Shown: in pieces, positions 1-5,603 of the stretch | Layout: each line of letters begins with the position of its first letter | Position numbering within the stretch: the first letter of the stretch is position 1 | Made by a program: the position numbers and the translations under genes | From: Dehalococcoidia bacterium | GTDB taxonomy: Bacteria > Chloroflexota > Dehalococcoidia > JACVQG01 | NCBI GenBank assembly: GCA_015661045.1 | Contig: JACVQG010000191.1 | Location: 1 to 5,684, forward strand | Reading direction: 5' to 3' | Length of the DNA stretch: 5,684 bases | The notes under the pieces: generated by a model | Seen by the model: only the letters and a program-made list of their open reading frames with translations | Told to the model about the DNA's origin: nothing | The model's database searches: none

Positions 1-43
1 GCACCTGCCTTATATTTGATTTGGGGATAGCTTTTTCTTTCAT
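1..43 (-). CDS. Start of a divergently transcribed gene, product unknown (partial)
   Basis: On the minus strand an ATG at 43-41 opens a frame that stays open for 14 codons to the window edge, reading MKEKAIPKSNIRQV. The Lys-rich, Met-initiated start looks like a normal bacterial N-terminus but is too short to assign to a family. Support comes mainly from context: a near-consensus sigma70-type promoter on the same strand (60-88) would start transcription roughly 10 nt before the ATG, leaving a short leader that contains only a weak CAGG-like ribosome binding site. The gene would be head-to-head with the molybdopterin gene at 393 and share its control region. In such an arrangement a regulator is common, but that is inference only. 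Confidence 0.45.
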   Translation of the reverse strand, partial: MKEKAIPKSNIRQV

Positions 44-59
44 AAACCTGACCGCCGTC

Positions 60-88
60 AATATATCAAAGATAAGAAGTATTGTCAA
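60..88 (-). promoter_or_regulatory. Near-consensus sigma70-type promoter, leftward
   Basis: Read on the minus strand, TTGACA (88-83, six of six matches to the -35 consensus) is followed by a 17-nt spacer and TATATT (65-60, five of six matches to the -10 consensus). The predicted start site is near 53, about 10 nt before the leftward ATG at 43. AT-rich DNA gives chance matches, but the perfect -35, ideal spacing and correctly placed start codon together are convincing. Confidence 0.6.
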
Positions 89-101
89 TTGATATTTAAC
101 A

Positions 102-117
102 AAATTTCTTGAAATTT
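102..117. promoter_or_regulatory. Inverted repeat 7-2-7, candidate operator
   Basis: AAATTTC (102-108) and GAAATTT (111-117) are perfect inverted arms separated by TT. The repeat covers the -35 box of the rightward promoter (109-114) and lies 14 bp from the -35 box of the leftward one. A protein bound here would be expected to block rightward transcription and might affect both directions. It is simple AT-rich sequence, so chance is possible. No regulator family is identified from the motif. Confidence 0.35.
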
Positions 118-137
118 ACCTCAGAGTATGATATAAA
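109..137 (+). promoter_or_regulatory. Near-consensus sigma70-type promoter, rightward
   Basis: TTGAAA (109-114) and TATAAA (132-137) each match five of six consensus positions and are separated by the ideal 17 nt. The predicted start is near 144, giving an unusually long leader of about 250 nt before the molybdopterin gene at 393. A weaker alternative nearer the gene is TTGGGA (310-315) with TATAAC (334-339), 18 nt apart. Either or both could be used. Confidence 0.5.
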
Positions 138-392
138 TCTTTCGTCCGGCCTTTTTTATTTAATAAACGCGATGTGCAATTTAATAACCTGACGAGATGT
201 CATCCTGGAGGAGTCCTTCCCCCATTTACTCCGAAAGGACAAAGAATGACAACATCCTCAATTGATTAGCGTGTATCTTCAAAATAACTTGCACACGAGT
301 TAATAATTTTTGGGAACTCCAGAATAAGCCCACTATAACTCATTATCTTCAAAAATTGGCAGTGTTAAATAAAGCGCTAAAAAGGAGGGTAT
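138..392 (+). other. AT-rich leader / intergenic region upstream of the molybdopterin gene
   Basis: No substantial gene is visible here on either strand. It contains the palindrome at 198-251, a seven-codon frame starting at ATG 246 that merely uses one arm of that palindrome, and an 11-bp direct repeat (TATCTTCAAAA at 274-284 and 344-354) on either side of the weak promoter-like pair at 310-339. The stretch ends in the strong ribosome binding site AGGAGGG (383-389), three bases before the ATG at 393. I recognise no riboswitch consensus. Confidence 0.5.
198..251. repeat. Imperfect palindrome (REP-like stem-loop) in leader
   Basis: Outer arms TGTCAT (198-203) and ATGACA (246-251) pair, as do inner arms GTCCTT (213-218) and AAGGAC (235-240), leaving a loop of about 16 nt. 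The TGTCAT...ATGACA framing resembles short interspersed palindromes found in many bacterial genomes, but no second copy occurs in this window, so repeat-family membership is inferred. In the leader RNA it would form a stem-loop. It lacks a following U tract and is not a typical intrinsic terminator. Confidence 0.45.
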
Positions 393-2687
393 ATGCCAGA
401 CTATCAGGTTATCGGTAAACCGGTGCCGCGGGTGGATGCCAAGGTTAAGGTTACTGGCCAGGCGGTCTACGCCGCAGATTTGATATTACCGGGTATGCTC
501 CACGGGAAAGTATTACGCGCCCCTTACGCACATGCCCGAATTGTTAACATAGATACATCCAGGGCGGAAAAACTGCACGGAGTAAGGTCCGTAGTTACAG
601 GGAAAGATTTTCCCCAGACTAAATTCGGTTTCTTGCCCAGCACGCGGGACCGCGTGGCCTGGCCCAGGGATAAGGTTCGCCATTACGGTGAAGCTGTAGC
701 CGCTGTGGCTGCCATTGATGAGGACCTTGCGGAGGAAGCCCTTGACCTGATACAGGTAGAGTATGAGGAGCTTCCGGCCCTCCTGACAGCTCAGGATGCC
801 CTTAAAGAGGGGGCTATCGCTATTCACGACCATGCGAAAAATAATATTGCCTTCAAACACAATTTTCATTACGGCGATGTAGAGAGGGGATTTGCTCAGT
901 CGGATTATGTGAAGGAAGCGGTTATTAATAGCCAGAGAGTTTCCTGCGGCTTTCTGGAGCCACACGCTATTTTAACCCATGTGGATGCCTCAGGACGGGT
1001 GGTCATCCAGGCATCCAAGCAAAGTCCGTATATCGTTTGGAGACATTTCTGCCGCGGTATGGATTTGCCCCTGGGCAAAGTGCGGATAATCAATCCCTAT
1101 ATAGGCGGGGGGTTCTCCGGCAAACAGGACCCCTTCGATATAGATTTTGCCGCTGTCGGTCTGGCTATGAAGACAAACCGTCCGGTGAAAATAGTTATGA
1201 GCCAGGAAGAGGTACTGGCTACACAACGCCAGAGGCATGCTAAAGAGACCTGGATTAAAATGGGCGTTAAAAAAGATGGGACTCTGGTAGCCTGCGATGC
1301 CCGCCTGATAGCTGAGGGGGGCGCTTATGCCTGCGTAAGTCCTTTAAATATCCAGATATTCGGTGAGTCCGGCCTGGTCTTTCCCTACCGCATACCCAAT
1401 GTAAGGTATGAAGGTATTCGGGTATATACGAACCGCGCCCCCTGCGGTGCGGTCCGGGGGCAATCCCTGGTTATTGCCCGGTATGTGGCTGAAACTATTC
1501 TTAGTATGGTAGCCGATGACATGGGGTTAGACCAGTTTGAAATACGCTTGAAGAACGCCTACCGGAACGGCGATGTCAGCCCCCACGGTATGCATGTCGA
1601 AAACCTGGACCTGGTAGGCGCATTTGAGAAAGTAGCCAAGCAGATAGGCTGGTATGAACGGAAGAAGAACCCTATCCCCAATCGCGGTATTGGCTTTGGA
1701 GCTATTGCTCTGGGAACCGGGCTGGCCCGTATCTCCGGATATACCGCCTCCGGGGCAGTGGTCAAGGTTACGGAAGATGCCTCAGTCAACGTTATCTATG
1801 GCGGCACTGAGATAGGCCAGGGCATAGATACAGTGGCTGCCCAGGTGGCGGCGGAGGTATTGGGTGTGACGGTGGATGATGTTACTGTGGATGCGGAGGA
1901 TACCGATTACAGCATCCTGGAGGCCGGCATGTATGCTTCCAGAGGTACAGTTCACATATCCGGTAGCATTAAAGCTGCTGCCGAGGACGCCCGGCGGCAA
2001 ATAGCTGAAGCAGCCGCCCGGAAGTTTGAGGTTCCAGTAGAGGATATCGAGTTGCGGGACCGCCGGGTCTTTTCCAAAAAACGTCCGGATAAAAGCGCTT
2101 CCCTGCTGGATATTGTCCGGGAGTCTTACTACGGCCAGGGTAAACCCATATACGGCCGCGGCTCCTTTGTGCCGCCTTATCTGGAGTTCCCCGGTATAAA
2201 AGGGGCGCAACTCATAGGACATCCCTTTGAATATGCCGCCATCGTTCAGGCCATCGAAGTGGAGGTTGATCCGGAGACGGGTAAGGTGTCAGCGCTTAAA
2301 TCAGCTCTGGCGGATGAGCTGGGTCAGCCTATCAACCCCATGCTCCTGGCCGGGCAGATGGAAGGTGGTACACTGGCCAGTATGGGGCAGACTTTGTTCG
2401 AAGATTGCCCTGTAGATAAAAAAGGCCGCCCCCTCAATACCAATTTCTTAGAGTACAAAATGCCTACATCCCTGGATGCTCCGAAACAGGTAACTGACCA
2501 TGTAATCTGTCCCAATCCCCATACCGCCTTCGGCGCCAAAGGTGGTGGGGAGATAAGCACCAATACCTCTTTGCCAGCTATGGCCAATGCCGTTTGCGCC
2601 GCCACCGGCGTGAAGTTCACCGAGTTACCCATTACACCTCAGAAAATTGTCGCCGCCTGGAAAGAAAAGAAAAAGATTTCGAACTGA
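393..2687 (+). CDS. Xanthine dehydrogenase-family molybdopterin-binding large subunit
   Basis: This is the molybdenum-cofactor subunit of a hydroxylase-type enzyme (xanthine dehydrogenase, 4-hydroxybenzoyl-CoA reductase, CO dehydrogenase superfamily), a cytoplasmic enzyme that inserts or removes oxygen at a carbon of an aldehyde, heterocycle or aromatic acyl-CoA. At 764 residues it is full length for bacterial stand-alone large subunits. The N-terminal a/b-hammerhead domain is recognisable from RVDAKVKVTGQAVYAADL (13-30) and LRAPYAHARI (41-50). Cofactor-binding motifs follow: GGGFSGK (238-244), GAVRGQ (352-357), GGTEIGQG (470-477) and KGGGE (716-720), whose Glu720 corresponds to the catalytic glutamate of the family. 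The start is fixed by AGGAGGG at 383-389 and by the family-typical N-terminus. RGQ replaces the usual RGF. The FAD and [2Fe-2S] subunits that normally accompany it are absent from the window. The substrate cannot be read from the sequence; an HcrA-like role is possible but unproven. Confidence 0.93.
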   Translation: MPDYQVIGKPVPRVDAKVKVTGQAVYAADLILPGMLHGKVLRAPYAHARIVNIDTSRAEKLHGVRSVVTGKDFPQTKFGFLPSTRDRVAWPRDKVRHYGEAVAAVAAIDEDLAEEALDLIQVEYEELPALLTAQDALKEGAIAIHDHAKNNIAFKHNFHYGDVERGFAQSDYVKEAVINSQRVSCGFLEPHAILTHVDASGRVVIQASKQSPYIVWRHFCRGMDLPLGKVRIINPYIGGGFSGKQDPFDIDFAAVGLAMKTNRPVKIVMSQEEVLATQRQRHAKETWIKMGVKKDGTLVACDARLIAEGGAYACVSPLNIQIFGESGLVFPYRIPNVRYEGIRVYTNRAPCGAVRGQSLVIARYVAETILSMVADDMGLDQFEIRLKNAYRNGDVSPHGMHVENLDLVGAFEKVAKQIGWYERKKNPIPNRGIGFGAIALGTGLARISGYTASGAVVKVTEDASVNVIYGGTEIGQGIDTVAAQVAAEVLGVTVDDVTVDAEDTDYSILEAGMYASRGTVHISGSIKAAAEDARRQIAEAAARKFEVPVEDIELRDRRVFSKKRPDKSASLLDIVRESYYGQGKPIYGRGSFVPPYLEFPGIKGAQLIGHPFEYAAIVQAIEVEVDPETGKVSALKSALADELGQPINPMLLAGQMEGGTLASMGQTLFEDCPVDKKGRPLNTNFLEYKMPTSLDAPKQVTDHVICPNPHTAFGAKGGGEISTNTSLPAMANAVCAATGVKFTELPITPQKIVAAWKEKKKISN

Positions 2688-2749
2688 AGGGATATTTTTA
2701 TTGGCGATTATACACTTGACGCAAATCATAGAAGTGGAAGAATAGGGGA

Positions 2750-3295
2750 ATGGAATCTTTATGGCAATGGATATTCGCCACTATTGGATTGGTGGCTTTT
2801 CTGATGGCTATCCAACCATTTACTCAATTTATTTGGGGGCGACCCAAGATTGACATGGAATTTAGAGCTAGAGACTCCGATACTTCAAGATATTTAGATA
2901 TATTATTATTTAACAGACCGATGAGGAATCAATTTCTTAGGATAATCAAGGTGCGTCGGGATAAGGCAGAAGATGTTTTTGTAACATGCAATATCACAAA
3001 CATTCAAACTGATGAAATATATGTTGAGACCCTGATTCCGAAAATTCGAACTATTCATGAAGAAAAAGAAGCAATATCACTACCAGCTTCGACAACACCA
3101 GCTTTAATTACACTAATAGGTGCTTTTGATAATGGAAAGGTTATAATAAAGGAGAACAATAAGGTACTAATACCTGGCAAATATAGTCTGACGGTTATAG
3201 CGCATTATGCGGAGCTTACAGTGAAAAAACAAGCGTATTTCGCTGTTGGTGTCAAACCTTATGAACTTTGTTGGAATGCTATAAGTTCCTCGTAA
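2750..3295 (+). CDS. Small single-pass membrane-anchored protein, unknown function
   Basis: I do not recognise this 181-residue protein. Residues 4-29 form a hydrophobic, aromatic-rich segment (WQWIFATIGLVAFLMA and on) that should be one N-terminal membrane anchor or uncleaved signal. The rest is soluble and looks beta-rich, with alternating hydrophobic residues. The final part, IPGKYSLTVIAHYAE (141-155) then a YFAVG strand, resembles the last strands of an Ig-like or similar beta-sandwich; this is an impression, not a family hit. The start is the first possible one, since an in-frame TAG lies at 2729-2731 with no start codon between. AGGGGA directly abuts the ATG, so initiation looks weak. 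It is AT-rich (33% GC by hand count over 2881-3180) against roughly 55% in both neighbours, which suggests separate ancestry. It begins 62 bp after the molybdopterin gene with no obvious terminator between, so read-through is possible. Confidence 0.75.
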   Translation: MESLWQWIFATIGLVAFLMAIQPFTQFIWGRPKIDMEFRARDSDTSRYLDILLFNRPMRNQFLRIIKVRRDKAEDVFVTCNITNIQTDEIYVETLIPKIRTIHEEKEAISLPASTTPALITLIGAFDNGKVIIKENNKVLIPGKYSLTVIAHYAELTVKKQAYFAVGVKPYELCWNAISSS

Positions 3296-3362
3296 GGGAG
3301 TTTCTAAGAAGCAATGAGTTTAAGTAGTGTATCCCTGAATAAATATTAATCTGTATCAAGTA

Positions 3363-3368
3363 TATAAT
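3363..3368 (+). promoter_or_regulatory. Isolated TATAAT -10-like hexamer
   Basis: A perfect TATAAT lies in the AT-rich spacer upstream of the AOR gene, but no good -35 box sits 16-18 nt before it (best is TAAATA at 3340-3345). It could give the AOR gene its own promoter with a leader of about 180 nt that reads through the repeat at 3441-3520. In DNA this AT-rich a chance match is likely. Confidence 0.22.
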
Positions 3369-3384
3369 TGCGTTTTTATTAATC

Positions 3385-3412
3385 ACCCATACGCAGTTGC
3401 GCTGGGTATTTT
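3385..3412 (+). terminator. Possible weak terminator hairpin after the small membrane protein gene
   Basis: ACCCA (3385-3389) and TGGGT (3403-3407) pair, with inner CGC/GCG (3392-3394 and 3399-3401) and a four-base AGTT loop. ATTTT follows. The stem is interrupted and the U run is only four bases, so any termination would be partial. It is in the right place, 90 bp after the stop at 3295. Confidence 0.3.
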
Positions 3413-3440
3413 GAATATGAAAATATAGCTTAATGCATAT

Positions 3441-3520
3441 CCCTTCCCCCCTTGAGGGGGGAAGGCTAGGATGAGGGTGATAATACCCCTCACCTTAATC
3501 CTCTCCCACAAGGGGCGAGG
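3441..3520. repeat. Composite palindromic repeat, copy 1 (upstream of AOR gene)
   Basis: The left half is a perfect 10-bp stem, CCTTCCCCCC (3442-3451) with GGGGGGAAGG (3456-3465), around a TTGA loop. The right half is an imperfect hairpin built on CCTCTCCC (3500-3507) and GGGGCGAGG (3512-3520). Between them AGGATGAGGGTGA faces its near complement CCCTCACCTTAATCCT, so the element is also a larger inverted repeat. It matches the element at 5506-5603 in reverse orientation. The structure is typical of REP/BIME or MITE-like non-coding elements. It ends 33 bp before the AOR start codon. Confidence 0.7.
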
Positions 3521-3553
3521 AAATTGTCGGATGCTATTTTCGAGGGAGGAAAT

Positions 3554-4105
3554 ATGAGACAGGTAGCCTATGTAGATTTGACTAACCGGAAGGTGACCAT
3601 AAAGCCCATCCCCGAGGATTTGCTGCGTATGTTTCTCGGCGGACGTGGTATGGGCGCTTATCTCCTTTACAATCACTCTGAAAAGGGGATAGATCCCCTG
3701 AATCCGGAAAATCCGCTTATCTTTTCAGCCGGCTTCATGGGCGGGCAGTTTGCCAATGCCATGGGGAGATGCCATGTAACCGGCAAATCACCGGATACGG
3801 GTCATTACGGCGACTCCAATATCGGCGGCGCTCTGGGCGCCGAGATGATGTATGCGGGCTTCCAGCACATCGTAATTACCGGCAAAGCCAAAACGCCCAC
3901 CTATCTTCTTGTGGACAACGGCCAGATACAGTTCCGGGATGCCTCAAAGCTGTGGGGGCTGGACACCTATGAGGTGCAACTGCGGCTCTGGGACGAGCTT
4001 CAGGACCCCGATGTAAAGATTGCCTGCATCGGTGAGGCCGGTGAGCGGAAAGTAGGGTTCGCCTGTATCCGCCACCAGCTCAAGCGTGCAGCGGGTCGGA
4101 CGTGA
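3554..4105 (+). CDS. Aldehyde:ferredoxin oxidoreductase, N-terminal fragment (frameshifted)
   Basis: This is the first 183 residues of a tungsten-pterin aldehyde:ferredoxin oxidoreductase, a cytoplasmic anaerobic enzyme family oxidising aldehydes to acids (or the reverse) with ferredoxin. The cofactor-binding N-terminal domain is clear: YVDLTNRKVTIKPI at the start, FLGGRGMGAYLL (27-38), GRCHVTGKSPDTGHYGDSN (71-89) and GGALGAEMMYAG (91-102). It runs up to CIGEAGERKVGFACI and AAGRT, where the family continues with GxGAVMGSKNLKA. Instead a TGA at 4103-4105 follows, produced by the 61-bp duplication. ATG 3554 is chosen because GAGGGAGG (3542-3549) lies just upstream and the family begins here; a TTG at 3524 would add ten residues derived largely from sequence next to the repeat. 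Alone this piece lacks all iron-sulfur ligands and should be inactive. Confidence 0.88.
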   Translation: MRQVAYVDLTNRKVTIKPIPEDLLRMFLGGRGMGAYLLYNHSEKGIDPLNPENPLIFSAGFMGGQFANAMGRCHVTGKSPDTGHYGDSNIGGALGAEMMYAGFQHIVITGKAKTPTYLLVDNGQIQFRDASKLWGLDTYEVQLRLWDELQDPDVKIACIGEAGERKVGFACIRHQLKRAAGRT

Positions 4106-4163
4106 GCGGAAAGTAGGGTTCGCCTGTATCCGCCACCAGCTCAAGCGTGCAGCGGGTCGGACG
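4041..4163 (+). repeat. Exact 61-bp tandem duplication inside the AOR gene
   Basis: Positions 4041-4102 are repeated exactly at 4102-4163: a 62-bp perfect match at a period of 61 bp, beginning GTGAGCGGAAAG and ending GGTCGGACG. Flanking bases differ (4040 G against 4101 C; 4103 T against 4164 G), so the limits are sharp. Since 61 is not a multiple of three, the second copy is read in a different frame. Removing one copy joins AAGRT directly to GQGAVMGSKNLKA, restoring a 626-residue AOR. Absence of any mismatch means the event is very recent or an assembly artefact. Confidence 0.97.
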
Positions 4164-5495
4164 GGACAGGGCGCAGTGATGGGTTCCAAGAACCTTAAAG
4201 CTGTGGCACTGAGAGGCAGCCAGAGCTTGTCGGTAAAGCACCCTGAGAAGCTGCTGGAAATCACCCGCCGCCAATATGACTACGCACGGCGCACCAAGAT
4301 ATTCGAGATAACCAAGCGATGGAGCAATCTATTTGCCTGGGTAGTGAATAACGAGCGGGAGGGCATAGTTGTCCGGAACCACCGGTCTAATTACTTCCCC
4401 GAGGGTTACGGCCATATAGATGTAGACATCTTCCTGGAGAAGTATAGTGAGAAGATGCTGGCCTGCCAGCAGTGCGCTATGCACTGTCAGCACCGCTTCA
4501 CCATAAAAGAGGGGCCTTATAAAGGAGTCATGGGGGAGGGTCCTGAGTGGATTGCTCCGGTCCTTTTCGGCGCTTTTGCCGGTAACACCGAATGGGACAA
4601 AGCCCTGATGTGCTTCGAGAAGACTAACCGTTACGGCATTGACTCGCTCACCTATGGCCTGTACCAGGGCTGGCTGATGGACATCTATGACCGTGGGCTT
4701 CTGAGCAAAGAGGCCACCGGCGGCATAGACTTCAACTGGGGTTCTGCAGAAGCTATGGAAAAGCTGCCGGAACTGATAAACAAAGGCGAGGGTCTTGGTA
4801 AGGTAATATCCCACGGCGCTGAGGAGGCGATAAAACATCTCGGCCCGGAGACTGGCGAGTTCCTCTACCGCTGCGGCCGAGGCCTTACCAATGAACCGGT
4901 CAACGACCGCATCCTGCGGGCCACCTGCCTGGGCGACCAGACCTCTAACCGGGGCAACGACCACCTGAGAGGCCGCTGCAACCTGGAGTTCATGGGCTTG
5001 CCCGCCGACGTGCTGTCAAAGATAATCGGGCGTCCCACCAACCCTGACCCCTACGCATGGGATACCAAAGCCTTCTTCGCTATGTGGCAGCAGAATCTCA
5101 ACACCATGTCTGATTGTCTTGGTCTATGCAAATTCTGGACGCAGTGGTTTGCGCCGGACCTGTTCGGTTTTGAGCAACCGTTGGAGGTCATCAACGCTGT
5201 TACAGGCTGGAACATGACGAAAGAGGAATTGTGGACGATTTCCGAGCGGGGTTGGAACATGGAGAAGATGTTTAATGTCAGGGACGGGGAAGACCGCCGG
5301 CATGACACTCCGCCAAAAATATTCTTTGAGCCTATTAAAGAAGGAGCCAGGAAGGGCTTGTGCCTGGAGCCGGATAAATGGAATGCCCTGCTGGACGAAT
5401 ACTACGAACTACGGGGATGGGACAAGAATGGCATACCCAGGCCTGAGACCCTCAAGCGTTTGAAGCTGGATAAGGAACCGAGCCACATTTTATAG
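4086..5495 (+). CDS. Aldehyde:ferredoxin oxidoreductase, C-terminal fragment (frameshifted)
   Basis: This frame carries the rest of the AOR. Its first six residues are out-of-frame duplicate sequence; homology starts at ERKVGFACI (residue 7, nt 4104). Numbered in the restored 626-residue protein, the [4Fe-4S] ligands are Cys284, Cys287, Cys291 (CQQCAMHC) and Cys505 (DCLGLCK), close to Cys288/291/295/494 of the Pyrococcus furiosus enzyme as I recall it. Glu311 in EGPEW and His450 in GNDHLRG fall where the active-site Glu313 and His448 are reported. The two pterin-binding DxxGL(C/D)x motifs appear as NRYGIDS (338-344, Asn for Asp) and DCLGLCK (500-506). The GTG at 4086 has no visible ribosome binding site, so independent translation is doubtful. 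Without the N-terminal domain no active enzyme is expected. The C-terminus, ending PSHIL at 5495, looks intact. The aldehyde substrate is not predictable; related tungsten enzymes such as BamB belong to the same superfamily. Confidence 0.9.
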   Translation: MQRVGRERKVGFACIRHQLKRAAGRTGQGAVMGSKNLKAVALRGSQSLSVKHPEKLLEITRRQYDYARRTKIFEITKRWSNLFAWVVNNEREGIVVRNHRSNYFPEGYGHIDVDIFLEKYSEKMLACQQCAMHCQHRFTIKEGPYKGVMGEGPEWIAPVLFGAFAGNTEWDKALMCFEKTNRYGIDSLTYGLYQGWLMDIYDRGLLSKEATGGIDFNWGSAEAMEKLPELINKGEGLGKVISHGAEEAIKHLGPETGEFLYRCGRGLTNEPVNDRILRATCLGDQTSNRGNDHLRGRCNLEFMGLPADVLSKIIGRPTNPDPYAWDTKAFFAMWQQNLNTMSDCLGLCKFWTQWFAPDLFGFEQPLEVINAVTGWNMTKEELWTISERGWNMEKMFNVRDGEDRRHDTPPKIFFEPIKEGARKGLCLEPDKWNALLDEYYELRGWDKNGIPRPETLKRLKLDKEPSHIL

Positions 5496-5505
5496 TGTAG
5501 CAAAT

Positions 5506-5603
5506 CTCCTCTCCCTTGAGGGGAGAGGACAAAAGGTGAGGGTGAACAATAATAACTGTTTAACATCACCCTCATCCTAACCTTCTCCCCTCGAGGGAGA
5601 AGG
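5506..5603. repeat. Composite palindromic repeat, copy 2 (downstream of AOR gene)
   Basis: Two hairpins make up the element: CCTCTCCC (5508-5515) with GGGAGAGG (5521-5528), and CCTTCTCCC (5581-5589) with GGGAGAAGG (5595-5603). Between them GAGGGTGA (5538-5545) and TCACCCTC (5566-5573) pair across a 20-nt centre, making a large inverted repeat. Its right arm read in reverse closely matches the left arm of the element at 3441-3520, so the two copies lie in opposite orientations around the AOR gene. It starts 10 bp after the AOR stop. There is no U tract, so it is not a classical terminator, though the hairpins could protect the 3' end of the mRNA. Confidence 0.72.

Noticed and set aside
246..269. 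Seven-codon leader peptide starting at ATG 246
   Set aside because: Its start lies in one arm of the palindrome and its residues (MTTSSID) show no attenuation-type codon run; chance is the simplest explanation.
2716..2744. TTGACG-17-AGAATA as a promoter for the small membrane protein gene
   Set aside because: The -35 is good but the -10 is poor and would place the start of transcription at or after the start codon.
3524..3553. TTG at 3524 as the start of the AOR gene
   Set aside because: The ten extra residues come from sequence next to the palindromic repeat, while ATG 3554 has a GAGGGAGG site just upstream and matches the usual family N-terminus.
4098..4108. Programmed +1 frameshift at ACG TGA that would read through the duplication
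   Set aside because: A shift here would give a protein with 20 duplicated residues, but there is no recognised slippery sequence or stimulatory signal, and a perfect duplication is better explained as mutation or assembly error.
4086..4178. AOR as two functional overlapping genes, with the second starting at GTG 4086 or ATG 4179
   Set aside because: Neither start has a good ribosome binding site, the break falls within a conserved core, and the split is fully explained by the exact duplication.
4329..4964. Minus-strand open frame of 211 codons
   Set aside because: It lies opposite the conserved, motif-rich part of the AOR gene and its translation resembles no protein; it is an antisense shadow. 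The same holds for the other open frames opposite or inside the molybdopterin gene.
3554..5495. BamB, the tungsten subunit of class II benzoyl-CoA reductase, suggested by the nearby 4-hydroxybenzoyl-CoA reductase-like gene
   Set aside because: Both belong to the same superfamily, but nothing seen separates this protein as BamB, no other bam-type genes are present, and the two redox genes do not appear to form an operon.
5508..5528. Intrinsic terminator directly after the AOR gene
   Set aside because: The stem is strong but followed by ACAAAAGG, not a U tract, and it is part of the larger repeat element that also occurs upstream of the gene.
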